A stretch of 64,000 bases of DNA from Limnohabitans_A sp048020265 (GTDB lineage Bacteria > Pseudomonadota > Gammaproteobacteria > Burkholderiales > Burkholderiaceae_C). A program made the position numbers and the translations under genes. The notes under the pieces are model-generated. The model saw nothing but the letters and a program-made list of their open reading frames with translations, was not told the origin of the DNA and made no database searches. Within the stretch, counting starts at the first letter, position 1. Each line of letters starts with the position of its first letter. Positions 39,853 to 48,034 of the stretch are shown one piece after another. The stretch spans positions 806,001-870,000 of the forward strand of contig NZ_CP171843.1 of assembly GCF_048020265.1 (NCBI RefSeq), read 5' to 3'.

Positions 39853-41115
39853 TCAGCCGCCGCGTCGCATCATGTCGAAGAACTCGGAGTTGTTCTTGGT
39901 CGCTTTCATGCTCTTCAAAACCATCTCCATCGCCTCGATTTCGTCCATGTTGTACATGAACTGACGCAAGATGCGGGTTTTTTGCAGCACTTCGGGCTGG
40001 AGCAGCAACTCTTCGCGGCGGGTACCGCTGCGGTTGAGGTTGATCGCCGGGAACACGCGCTTTTCGTACAAACGGCGCTCCAGGTGAATCTCGCAGTTGC
40101 CGGTGCCCTTGAATTCTTCAAAGATCACTTCGTCCATGCGGCTGCCGGTGTCGACCAGGGCTGTGGCGATGATGGTCAGGCTGCCGCCTTCTTCCACATT
40201 GCGGGCCGCACCAAAGAAGCGCTTGGGGCGCTGCAGGGCGTTGGCGTCCACGCCGCCAGACAGCACTTTGCCCGAGGAAGGCACCACGTTGTTGTAGGCG
40301 CGGGCCAGGCGGGTGATCGAGTCCAGCAGGATCACCACGTCTTTTTTCAGCTCGACCAGACGCTTGGCGCGCTCGATCACCATCTCGGCCACGTGCACGT
40401 GGCGCGAAGCGGGTTCGTCAAACGTGGAGGAGATCACCTCACCGCGCACGCTGCGCTGCATTTCGGTCACTTCTTCAGGACGCTCGTCGACCAGCAACAC
40501 CATCAGGTGCACATCGGGGTAGTTGGCGGTGATGGCGTGGGCGATCTGCTGCATCATCACCGTCTTGCCCGACTTGGGCTGCGCCACGATCAGGGCGCGC
40601 TGGCCGCGGCCGAGCGGGGCGATGATGTCGATGACGCGACTGGTGATGTTTTCATCGCCCTTGATGTCACGCTCCAGACGCATCTGCTCCTTGGGGAACA
40701 AAGGTGTCAAGTTCTCGAACATGACCTTGTGTTTGTTGTTCTCGGGCAGGTCGTCGTTGACCTTGTCGAGTTTGGTCAGGGCAAAGTAGCGCTCGCCGTC
40801 TTTGGGTATACGCACTTCGCCTTCGATCATGTCACCGGTGTGCAGGTTAAAGCGGCGCACCTGGCTGGGGCTGATGTAGATGTCGTCGGTGCTGGCGGTG
40901 TAGCTCGAATCCGGGCTGCGCAAAAAGCCGAAACCGTCGGGCAGGATCTCCAACACGCCGTCGGCAAAAACCTGTTCGCCCGCTTTGGCGCGCTTTTTGA
41001 TGATGGCAAACATCAGCTCCTGTTTGCGCATGCGACCCGTGTTCTCGATTTCGAGCGCGTCGGCTTGCTTCAGGAGTTCGGACACGTGAAGTGCCTTGAG
41101 TTCATTCAAATGCAT
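39853..41115 (-). CDS. rho: Transcription termination factor Rho
   Basis: A 420-residue hexameric RNA helicase. The N-terminal RNA-binding domain contains EILPDGFGFLRSPDSSY (about residues 58-74). The ATPase has Walker A IVAQPKSGKTVMMQQIAHAI and Walker B DVVILLDSITRLARAYN, followed by the Q-loop/R-loop region. The length matches E. coli Rho (419). The 246-base upstream zone back to trxA holds the trxA terminator and a GC-rich leader; Rho often regulates its own leader, but no site can be assigned. Confidence 0.97.
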   Translation of the reverse strand: MHLNELKALHVSELLKQADALEIENTGRMRKQELMFAIIKKRAKAGEQVFADGVLEILPDGFGFLRSPDSSYTASTDDIYISPSQVRRFNLHTGDMIEGEVRIPKDGERYFALTKLDKVNDDLPENNKHKVMFENLTPLFPKEQMRLERDIKGDENITSRVIDIIAPLGRGQRALIVAQPKSGKTVMMQQIAHAITANYPDVHLMVLLVDERPEEVTEMQRSVRGEVISSTFDEPASRHVHVAEMVIERAKRLVELKKDVVILLDSITRLARAYNNVVPSSGKVLSGGVDANALQRPKRFFGAARNVEEGGSLTIIATALVDTGSRMDEVIFEEFKGTGNCEIHLERRLYEKRVFPAINLNRSGTRREELLLQPEVLQKTRILRQFMYNMDEIEAMEMVLKSMKATKNNSEFFDMMRRGG

Positions 41116-41295
41116 GGGAATTGGCCTGTGTCGAAGCGGACCGTAGAGGGCCGTTTTCAGATAAGCGGGTGGAAATGTTCAGAACCGGAGGCCGCCCGGG
41201 GTTGGGGGCTGGTACTGCCGGCAATCAAGGCGCTGGTCCCTGTTCGGGCTGCCTTGTGGAAATTATGACAGGTTTTAAAGAGTGCCAGAAAACAA

Positions 41296-41322
41296 AAAAC
41301 CGGGTCATCGCTGCCCGGTTTT
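41296..41322 (-). terminator. Intrinsic terminator of trxA
   Basis: AAAACCGGG (41296-41304) and CCCGGTTTT (41314-41322) form a 9-bp perfect stem with a 9-base loop. On the minus strand T-rich sequence (TTTTTTGTTTTC) follows. It lies 40 bases after the trxA stop and isolates trxA from rho. Confidence 0.88.
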
Positions 41323-41361
41323 CAAATGCGCAACCCGAATTTCTCGGGCCTCAAGCCTGCA

Positions 41362-41694
41362 TCAGGCCAGTTGTTGGTCGATGAAGGCGGTCAATTGCGA
41401 CTTGCTCATGGCGCCCACTTTGGTGGCCGCGAGCTGGCCGCCCTTGAAGATCATGAGGGTGGGGATGCCGCGGATGCCGAACTTGGCGGGGATGTCGCGG
41501 TTGTCGTCCACGTTCATCTTGGCGATTTGGAGTTTGCCTTCATATGCGGCGGCCACTTCGTCCAGGATAGGGGCAATCATTTTGCAGGGGCCGCACCATT
41601 CGGCCCAGAAGTCGACCACCACCGGTTGGCTCGACTGGAGCACGTCGGCTTCGAAAGTGGCGTCGGTAATGTGTTTGATCAAATCGCTGGCCAT
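41362..41694 (-). CDS. trxA: Thioredoxin 1
   Basis: A 110-residue thioredoxin with the active site WAEWCGPCKMIAP (Cys34 and Cys37), the buried Asp in VVVDFWAEW and the cis-Pro in IRGIPTLMIFKGG. It reduces protein disulfides and serves ribonucleotide reductase, with electrons from thioredoxin reductase. It lies upstream of rho on the same strand, the trxA-rho order known from E. coli and other Proteobacteria. Confidence 0.97.
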   Translation of the reverse strand: MASDLIKHITDATFEADVLQSSQPVVVDFWAEWCGPCKMIAPILDEVAAAYEGKLQIAKMNVDDNRDIPAKFGIRGIPTLMIFKGGQLAATKVGAMSKSQLTAFIDQQLA

Positions 41695-41798
41695 GGCCTA
41701 TTCCTTGTGAACATTGAAGATGCAGCTAAAGTTGTGGCTATTTTGACAGAATCCAAAGGCATTCACCTGTCGCGCAGGCTTTGCCAACACGCCCTTTC

Positions 41799-43118
41799 AT
41801 GACATTTCTTTTTGCGCCTGATCACTCTTCGCCCCCTGTTTCTGTCCTGAAGGTCGATGTGGCCATTGTGGGTGGTGGGCCTGCCGGCTTGATGGCGGCG
41901 GAGGTGTTGTCTCAAGCCGGTGTATCGGTTCATCTGTTCGACGCCATGCCCTCGGTGGGTCGCAAATTCCTGTTGGCGGGCAAAGGCGGTTTGAACCTGA
42001 CGCATTCAGAGCCCAGTGAGCCCTTTCGCAGTCGCTACGGGGCCCGTCAAGCCGAAGTGGCAAAGTGGCTGGACCACATGGATGCCGAGGCTGTGAGGCG
42101 CTGGGCCCAGAGCCTGGGGGTGGAGACCTTTGTGGGCAGCTCGGGCCGGGTATTTCCGCTTGAGATGAAAGCGGCCCCTTTGCTGCGTGCCTGGTTGCAG
42201 CGCCTGCGGCATCCGGCCTCTGGGGTGCCGGTGCAGTTTCATATGCGCCATCGCTGGCAAGGCTGGGATGGGGACACCCTGGCTTTTGAGCCGACCGGCA
42301 CTTCGGGTGTGACTCGGGTGCGTGCCCGCGCCACCTTGCTGGCTTTGGGCGGGGCCAGCTGGCCCCGATTGGGGTCGGATGGCGCTTGGGTGCCCTTGTT
42401 GGCCGATCAGGGGGTGGAGGTGGCACCGCTTGAGCCTGCCAATTGCGGCTTCGACGTTTGGGGGCGTGAGGGGACAGGCTGGACCGAGCATTTCCGCAGC
42501 CGCTACGCTGGGAGCCCCCTCAAGTCGGTGGTGCTGCGGGTGGAAGCCACTTCTGAGCTGGGCCATGCACTGGACGTGCCCCCCAGATTTGAGCGGCAGG
42601 GTGAATTTGTGGTCACCGACACAGGCGTGGAAGGCAGTTTGATTTACGCTGCATCGGCGCTGCTGCGCGATGACCTGGCCCAAGGCGCTGCCCGTTTGAC
42701 GCTCGATTTGCTGCCCGACAAAAGTCTGGACCTGGTGCGTGCCGAGGTGCGTCGTCCGCGTGGCAGTCGCAGCTTGTCCAGCCACCTCAAAAGCCGCTTG
42801 GGACTCGATGGGGTCAAGATGGGCTTGATCTATGAGCTGTGCACACCTGAGTGCCTGGCCCAGCCGGAGGCCTTGGCGCTGAGTCTGAAAAATTTGTCCA
42901 TGCTGCTCAAAAGCCCCCGGCCAGTGGCCGAAGCCATCAGCACCGCAGGTGGCGTGAGCTGGCTGTCCATGACTCCGGAAGGCATGTTGCGGCGGCGGCC
43001 GGGTGTGTACTGCGCCGGAGAAATGGTGGATTGGGAAGCGCCCACTGGGGGCTATTTGCTCACCGCCTGTTTGGCCAGTGGGTGGTGCGCAGGTCAATCT
43101 ATTTTGACGAATTTGTAA
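41799..43118 (+). CDS. HI0933/YhiN-type FAD-dependent flavoprotein
   Basis: A 439-residue flavoprotein from the ATG at 41799. VDVAIVGGGPAGLMAAEVLS (about residues 18-37) is the GxGxxG dinucleotide fold. VGRKFLLAGKGGLNLTHSEP is the HI0933-type signature, and GRVFPLEMKAAPLLRAW follows. The C-terminal motif ISTAGGVSWLSMTPEGMLRR, then PGVYCAGEMVDWEAPTGGYL, completes the fold. The reaction of this family is unknown; a role in flavin-linked oxidation is presumed. It is divergent from trxA with about 100 bases between starts. Confidence 0.9.
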   Translation: MTFLFAPDHSSPPVSVLKVDVAIVGGGPAGLMAAEVLSQAGVSVHLFDAMPSVGRKFLLAGKGGLNLTHSEPSEPFRSRYGARQAEVAKWLDHMDAEAVRRWAQSLGVETFVGSSGRVFPLEMKAAPLLRAWLQRLRHPASGVPVQFHMRHRWQGWDGDTLAFEPTGTSGVTRVRARATLLALGGASWPRLGSDGAWVPLLADQGVEVAPLEPANCGFDVWGREGTGWTEHFRSRYAGSPLKSVVLRVEATSELGHALDVPPRFERQGEFVVTDTGVEGSLIYAASALLRDDLAQGAARLTLDLLPDKSLDLVRAEVRRPRGSRSLSSHLKSRLGLDGVKMGLIYELCTPECLAQPEALALSLKNLSMLLKSPRPVAEAISTAGGVSWLSMTPEGMLRRRPGVYCAGEMVDWEAPTGGYLLTACLASGWCAGQSILTNL

Positions 43119-43201
43119 CAAATTCACACAAGTGGTGTATGCCTGCAGGCCACGTGCTGCGTTGTTAGCGGGTGAATAACTTCATCCATCACGAGGTCGA
43201 C

Positions 43202-43495
43202 ATGACGCCAGAAGCTTCCCAGGAATACCAGCGTGCCGTAGAAGAAGCCGCCAACGCTTTCATGAAAGTGATGGCCTTGCGTGGGTTCAATGTTCGCGAT
43301 TACCCGCAGAATTTCGTGGCACAAATGGCCCAACAGACGCGCTTGGCCTTTGAAACCAACCCCCGCGGTGCTCACCGCAATGCCGACAGCTTGGTGTCTG
43401 AACTGCTGCGTGCAGCACCGGCTGCACCCGAGCTGGTGGTGCCGGCCAAAATCAAAGCGATGCCATTTCCTTCATTGCGTCGGCGCATGGCTTGA
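43202..43495 (+). CDS. Conserved hypothetical protein
   Basis: A 97-residue protein from the ATG at 43202, chosen because GAGG stands 6 bases ahead; a GTG at 43172 would add ten residues. It is helical and has no domain I can name: EASQEYQRAVEEAANAFMKV, then DYPQNFVAQMAQQTRLAFET and a basic tail PFPSLRRRM. No signal peptide or membrane segment is seen. It stands alone between the flavoprotein gene and the SRP RNA gene. Confidence 0.6.
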   Translation: MTPEASQEYQRAVEEAANAFMKVMALRGFNVRDYPQNFVAQMAQQTRLAFETNPRGAHRNADSLVSELLRAAPAAPELVVPAKIKAMPFPSLRRRMA

Positions 43496-43570
43496 ACTTC
43501 AGAATTGAATGGGCATTCGATCCGAGCTTGTGGGGCGCAAGCTCTGAATCGATGCTTTGGGGTGTTAGTT

Positions 43571-43664
43571 GACGAGCCTTGACCCCGGCACTGGCTCCAC
43601 AGTTAGGGCTGCTTGGTTCCCCACCTGACCCGGTTGGCCGCTTCACCATGCGGGAAGGCCCGTC
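43571..43664 (-). ncRNA. ffs: 4.5S RNA of the signal recognition particle
   Basis: On the minus strand the conserved Ffh-binding hairpin is present as GGGTCAGGTGGGGAACCAAG followed by CAGCCC, with the GGAA tetraloop flanked by the GTCAGG and AGCAGCC internal-loop strands. The 5' end GACGGGCCTT (43664 down) pairs with the 3' end AAGGCTCGTC (to 43571), and CCCG/CGGG extends the helix, closing a 94-nt hairpin-shaped RNA. This is the bacterial small SRP RNA, which guides ribosomes with membrane-protein nascent chains to FtsY. It lies head to head with dnaX. Confidence 0.9.
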
Positions 43665-43818
43665 AGAACCGATTGTAGGCGAGCTGGCCGGCGCTTTTCA
43701 GTCGCCACCTGTTTTTTACTTTTTCTCGTGGGGCTGATCTGCCGGCCAATCGCCTGCTGGATGCATCGACGCGCTGTTGTGGTCTGGGATGTCTCGCCAG
43801 CCCGATAGAATCAGCCCC

Positions 43819-45807
43819 ATGTCTTACCTTGTCCTCGCGCGCAAATACCGCCCCCGTAATTTCACCGAAATGGTGGGGCAGGAGCACGTGGTTCAGGCTT
43901 TGACCAATGCCCTGGTGCAGCAGCGCTTGCACCATGCCTACTTGTTCACTGGGACCCGGGGTGTGGGCAAGACCACGGTCTCGCGCATTTTGGCCAAGTC
44001 GCTCAACTGCCAGGGTGCAGACGGGCAGGGCGGCATCACCGCCGAGCCCTGCGGCGTGTGCCAGGCTTGCCGCGACATCGACGCCGGGCGTTTTGTGGAC
44101 TACACCGAGCTGGACGCGGCGTCCAACCGGGGCGTGGACGAGGTGCAGAGCCTGCTGGAGCAGGCGGTTTACAAGCCCGTGCAAGGCCGCTTCAAGGTCT
44201 TCATGATCGACGAGGTGCACATGCTGACCAACACCGCTTTCAATGCGATGTTGAAGACCCTCGAAGAACCCCCAGAATATTTGAAGTTTGTGCTGGCCAC
44301 GACCGACCCGCAAAAAGTGCCCGTGACGGTGCTCTCGCGCTGCCTGCAGTTCAACCTGCGGCCCATGGCCCCCGAGACGGTGTTCGAGCACCTGACCCAG
44401 GTGCTGGCTGCTGAGCAGCTGAGCGCCGAGCCGCTGGCTTTGCGCCTGCTGGCCCGCGCCGCACGCGGCTCGATGCGTGACGCGCTGAGCCTGACCGACC
44501 AGGCCATTGCCTTTGGCAATGGGCAGTTGCAAGAAGCCGGCGTGCGTCAGATGCTGGGCAGTGTGGATCGCAGCCATGTGCTGCAACTCATTCGCGCCCT
44601 GGCCGAAGGCGACGGCGCCACCGTGGTGAACCAGGTCAATGCCCTGCGCCTGCAAGGTGTGTCGGCCGCCGCCACGCTGGAAGACATGGCCATGCTGCTG
44701 CAGCGCATGGCGGTGATGCAGATGGTGCCCAGCATGGCGCACGACGGCGAAGACTCTGACGCCCAGGGCTTGGCCGATTTGGCGGCTGCCATGCCCGCCG
44801 AAGAAACCCAATTGCTCTACAGCCTGTGCCTGCATGGCCGAACCGAGCTGGGTCTGGCCCCGGACGAGTACGCGGCTTTGACCATGGTGCTGCTGCGCTT
44901 GCTGGCCTTCAAACCCCAGGCGGGAACGGCAGAAAAAAAAAGCCCGCTGACCAGCCCTCGGGCCCAGCTTGAGGCCGCAGCCGCCCCCTCGGTTGCCCCT
45001 GTAGCTGCCTCTTCAAAGGCCCCTGCCTCTGCGGCCTCACCCTCGGCAACCGTGACCGCGCCGGGCCACAGCACGCAGCCCCTTCGTTCCGGGCAGGCCG
45101 CACCCGTTGGGACAAAACCTGCGCCCATGGCGCTGGATACCCCACCACCCGCCGCCTCAGCGCCCAAGGCCGAGCCTGAATCAAAGCCGCCGACCGTGCA
45201 GCCTGCAGCCGTGGCCAGCGATGAGCCGCCGCCATGGGAGGATTGGCCTGACACGACCGACTACGCCGAGCAAGAGGCCTTGGCCTCCGTCCCGGTGGAT
45301 GCATCGGTCCCGCAGGCCCCATCCGCGCCTGCCTTGCGTGCTTTGCCTGTGCGAGAAGCGCCCGAGCCCTCGGCACGCCTGGACATGCCCCGCGCCGCTG
45401 CACCAGCGGCTGTCCAGGCCACGCCCGAGGGCGATGTTTGGCTGGAAGTGGTGCAGGGCCTGCTCGACCAGGAGAGCATCACCGCACTGGTGCGCGAGCT
45501 GGCTTTGCAGTCGCAACTGCTCGGCCGCGACGGTGCGCAGTGGCAGCTGCGCGTGGAGCGCGAGACGCTGAACCACGCCGCCAGCCGGGAGCGCCTGCAG
45601 GCGGCTTTGCTCGCGGCAGGCCACGGTGATGTGAAGCTGCACATCGAAGTCGGCACCGTCACCGACAGCCCCGCACGCCGCCTGGCGGTGAAGGCCGCCG
45701 AAAAAATGCTGGCCGCGCAAGAACTCATCCAAAACGACCCGCTGGTGCAGGCCATGGTCCGTGACTTTGGCGCGAAAATCGTGCCCGGCAGCATCCAGTT
45801 AATTTGA
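43819..45807 (+). CDS. dnaX: DNA polymerase III subunit tau (and gamma)
   Basis: A 662-residue clamp-loader subunit from the ATG at 43819. Walker A is FTGTRGVGKTTVSR (residues 43-56). A zinc site lies in the 64-84 region (SLNC...CGVCQAC), the DExx box is MIDEVHML, and SRC is at LSRCLQFNL. After domain III (to about residue 370) comes a long Ala/Pro-rich linker and the tau-specific C-terminus that contacts DnaB and Pol III alpha. An A9 run at 44933-44941 offers a frameshift or slippage that would give a shorter gamma of about 384 residues. It is followed by ybaB and recR. Confidence 0.96.
   Translation: MSYLVLARKYRPRNFTEMVGQEHVVQALTNALVQQRLHHAYLFTGTRGVGKTTVSRILAKSLNCQGADGQGGITAEPCGVCQACRDIDAGRFVDYTELDAASNRGVDEVQSLLEQAVYKPVQGRFKVFMIDEVHMLTNTAFNAMLKTLEEPPEYLKFVLATTDPQKVPVTVLSRCLQFNLRPMAPETVFEHLTQVLAAEQLSAEPLALRLLARAARGSMRDALSLTDQAIAFGNGQLQEAGVRQMLGSVDRSHVLQLIRALAEGDGATVVNQVNALRLQGVSAAATLEDMAMLLQRMAVMQMVPSMAHDGEDSDAQGLADLAAAMPAEETQLLYSLCLHGRTELGLAPDEYAALTMVLLRLLAFKPQAGTAEKKSPLTSPRAQLEAAAAPSVAPVAASSKAPASAASPSATVTAPGHSTQPLRSGQAAPVGTKPAPMALDTPPPAASAPKAEPESKPPTVQPAAVASDEPPPWEDWPDTTDYAEQEALASVPVDASVPQAPSAPALRALPVREAPEPSARLDMPRAAAPAAVQATPEGDVWLEVVQGLLDQESITALVRELALQSQLLGRDGAQWQLRVERETLNHAASRERLQAALLAAGHGDVKLHIEVGTVTDSPARRLAVKAAEKMLAAQELIQNDPLVQAMVRDFGAKIVPGSIQLI
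44933..44942 (+). other. A9 slippery run in dnaX (probable gamma-subunit frameshift site)
   Basis: Nine A residues followed by G are read as GAA AAA AAA AGC. A -1 shift, or one extra A by polymerase slippage, reads on into AAG CCC GCT and stops at TGA 44970-44972. Losing one A leads to TGA at 44948-44950. Either way the product ends just after domain III, as gamma does. E. coli uses A6G by ribosomal frameshift and Thermus uses an A9 run by transcript slippage. Confidence 0.7.
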
Positions 45808-45846
45808 TTCTCACCTCATTACCCACCTCATTCCAAAGGAAACACC

Positions 45847-46170
45847 ATGTTCAACAAAGGACAACTCGCCGGCCTCATGAAGCAGGCCCAGGCCATGCAG
45901 GACAACCTGAAAAAAGCCCAGGAAGAATTGGCCTTTGTCGAGGTGGAAGGCCAGTCGGGCTCCGGCATGGTCAAGGTGTTGATGACCTGCAAGCACAACG
46001 TGCGCCGTGTGACCATCGACCCCAGCTTGCTGGCCGATGACAAAGACATGCTGGAAGACCTGGTGGCCGCCGCCTTCAACGACGCGGTGCGCATGGCCGA
46101 AGAGGTTTCGCAGCAAAAAATGGGCAAACTCACTGCTGGTTTGCCACCGGGCATGAAACTGCCTTTCTGA
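45847..46170 (+). CDS. ybaB: YbaB/EbfC nucleoid-associated protein
   Basis: A 107-residue DNA-binding protein: MFNKGQLAGLMKQAQAMQDN, then GMVKVLMTCKHNVRRVTIDP. It is the small dimeric nucleoid-associated family that binds DNA as tweezers. AAAGGAAACACC precedes the ATG. The dnaX-ybaB-recR order is conserved across Proteobacteria and suggests coexpression of a replication and repair set. Confidence 0.96.
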   Translation: MFNKGQLAGLMKQAQAMQDNLKKAQEELAFVEVEGQSGSGMVKVLMTCKHNVRRVTIDPSLLADDKDMLEDLVAAAFNDAVRMAEEVSQQKMGKLTAGLPPGMKLPF

Positions 46171-46180
46171 GCGTCTGATC

Positions 46181-46771
46181 ATGGCCGACACCCACGCCCT
46201 TGCCACTTTGGTGCAAGCCCTCAAGGGCTTGCCGGGGGTGGGCATCAAGTCGGCCCAGCGGATGGCTTTTCAGCTGCTGCAAAACGATCGGGCTACCGCC
46301 CGGCAACTGGCGGCTGCTTTGCACAACGCGGTGGAGAACATCCGCCATTGCGAGAGCTGCCACACCTTCACCGAAGCGGCTTTGTGCGACACCTGTCTGG
46401 ACGCCACACGTGACCGCACCCAGTTGTGCGTGATCGAAACTCCGGCCGACCAGTCGGCCATCGAGCGCACCGGCACTTACCGGGGTTTGTATTTCGTGCT
46501 GATGGGCAAACTGAGCCCGCTTGACGGCATCGGCCCGCACGACATTGGTCTGGCCAAACTCAAACAACGCGTGGGCGATGGCGTGCTGACCGAGGTGATT
46601 TTGGCCACCAACTTCACCGCCGAGGGCGAGGCCACCGCGCATGTCATCTCGGAGATGATCCGTCAGCAGGGCCTGCGGGTTACGCGCCTGGCCCGGGGTG
46701 TGCCCGCGGGCAGCGAGCTGGAATACGTGGACCTGGGCACCATCGCTCACGCACTGGTCGACCGGCGTTGA
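46181..46771 (+). CDS. recR: Recombination protein RecR
   Basis: A 196-residue protein of the RecFOR pathway that loads RecA at gaps. It shows the helix-hairpin-helix GLPGVGIKSAQRMAF (about residues 16-30), the C4 zinc finger CESCHTFTEAALCDTC (about 57-72), the TOPRIM domain with VIETPADQSAIERTGTYRGL, and a conserved C-terminal RxARGVPAGSELEYVD. It ends the dnaX-ybaB-recR unit. The 180 bases to the next gene hold no recognised feature. Confidence 0.96.
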   Translation: MADTHALATLVQALKGLPGVGIKSAQRMAFQLLQNDRATARQLAAALHNAVENIRHCESCHTFTEAALCDTCLDATRDRTQLCVIETPADQSAIERTGTYRGLYFVLMGKLSPLDGIGPHDIGLAKLKQRVGDGVLTEVILATNFTAEGEATAHVISEMIRQQGLRVTRLARGVPAGSELEYVDLGTIAHALVDRR

Positions 46772-46951
46772 GGGCCAGGGGCTGCACGCCGAGGGGGCTG
46801 CCTAACCGGTCCATGCAGGCTGCAGCAGGGGTGCGCGAACTACCTGCAATCCATTACGTGAAAACCCGCTCGGGATCAATCCCGATGCGGCGCGCAGCGC
46901 TTGTCCCTATGCTGAACGCATCGAATTTCCGATGATCACAGGAGTCTGCTG

Positions 46952-47992
46952 GTGTCTGGCGTCAATGCGCGGCGACGACAACTCTTGCTCTCAGCAATGG
47001 GCGCTTGGGCAGGCACTTCTGCGTCCCATGCGGCAGTTGAACCTGCGCGGGGGCCGCACAGGGTAACCATCGCCTTGGCAGCCAGGCAAAGCCTCTACCA
47101 TTTGCCGCTCACATTGGCCGAGCAGCTGGGGTATTTCAGGCAGGCGGGTGTCGCGGTCGAATGGTCGGCCCATGGGTCTGGTGCCAAGGCCTTGGCCAGT
47201 GTCTTGCTGGGGCAGGCAGACGTTGTGGCCGGTGCCTTTGACCATTTGTTTGGCTTGCAGGCCAAGGGTTTGAATTACCAAGCCTTTGTTCAAATGGGGC
47301 GAACGCCCCAGCTCAGCCTGGGCGTGGCTTCGCGGCTGGAGCTGCCCACCCCGTTGGCGCTCAAAGGGGCCCGCTTCGGTGTCACCGCGTTGGACTCCAG
47401 CACCTATTGGATGACCTGTCAGTGGCTTTTGCAAAATGGTCTGCTGCCCGAAGACGTGGTGTTTGTCGAAGTGGGTTCATCTGCAGCTGTGGCCGATGCC
47501 TTGCGCCAGGGCGCCATCGATGTTTTGTGCAACCCGGACCCAGTGATGTATGGCCTGGAGCAAAAGAACGACATTCGGGTGTTGGCGGAGGCGCGTACTT
47601 TGATGTCCACCCGCAAACTGATGGGGGGGGCGGTGCCTGGGGGCTGCTTGTTTGCCAAGACGGAATATTTGCAGCGGCAGCCCGAAGTTGTCCAGGCTTT
47701 GAGTGATGCGGTGGTGCATGCCCTCAAGTGGCTGCAAACAGCCGGCTTGACCGATATCTTGAAGACAGTTCCACCGATTCACTGGTTGGGAGATCGCGCC
47801 ATTTATCTCGGCGCTTTTGAGAAATTGCGCGAGTCCTACGCGCTCGATGGCGTGATTGCGGCAGACGCTGTGGCCAATGCTTGGCGGGCGCACAGCCGCT
47901 TGCCTGGACGGCCATCTACTGCCCGCATGGTATTGGCGCAAACTTATACCAATGGCTTTGCGCTGAAGTCCAAAAACCGCTTCATTGCCTGA
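46952..47992 (+). CDS. ABC transporter substrate-binding protein, SsuA/NMT1-like
   Basis: A 346-residue exported protein from a GTG at 46952, behind AGGAG. The N-terminus NARRRQLLLSAMGAWAG, followed by ASHAAVEP, looks like a Tat-type signal (RR followed by LL). The mature protein shows the periplasmic type II fold of sulfonate/nitrate/taurine/thiamine-precursor binding proteins: LYHLPLTLAEQLGYFRQAGV and GAKALASVLLGQADVVAGAF. No permease or ATPase gene is adjacent, so it is an orphan that must use a transporter encoded elsewhere. The ligand is not known. Confidence 0.85.
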   Translation: MSGVNARRRQLLLSAMGAWAGTSASHAAVEPARGPHRVTIALAARQSLYHLPLTLAEQLGYFRQAGVAVEWSAHGSGAKALASVLLGQADVVAGAFDHLFGLQAKGLNYQAFVQMGRTPQLSLGVASRLELPTPLALKGARFGVTALDSSTYWMTCQWLLQNGLLPEDVVFVEVGSSAAVADALRQGAIDVLCNPDPVMYGLEQKNDIRVLAEARTLMSTRKLMGGAVPGGCLFAKTEYLQRQPEVVQALSDAVVHALKWLQTAGLTDILKTVPPIHWLGDRAIYLGAFEKLRESYALDGVIAADAVANAWRAHSRLPGRPSTARMVLAQTYTNGFALKSKNRFIA

Positions 47993-48034
47993 GCGCTGTT
48001 GTTGGTATCTGCCGTCTCTCTGCCCAGACCACCG

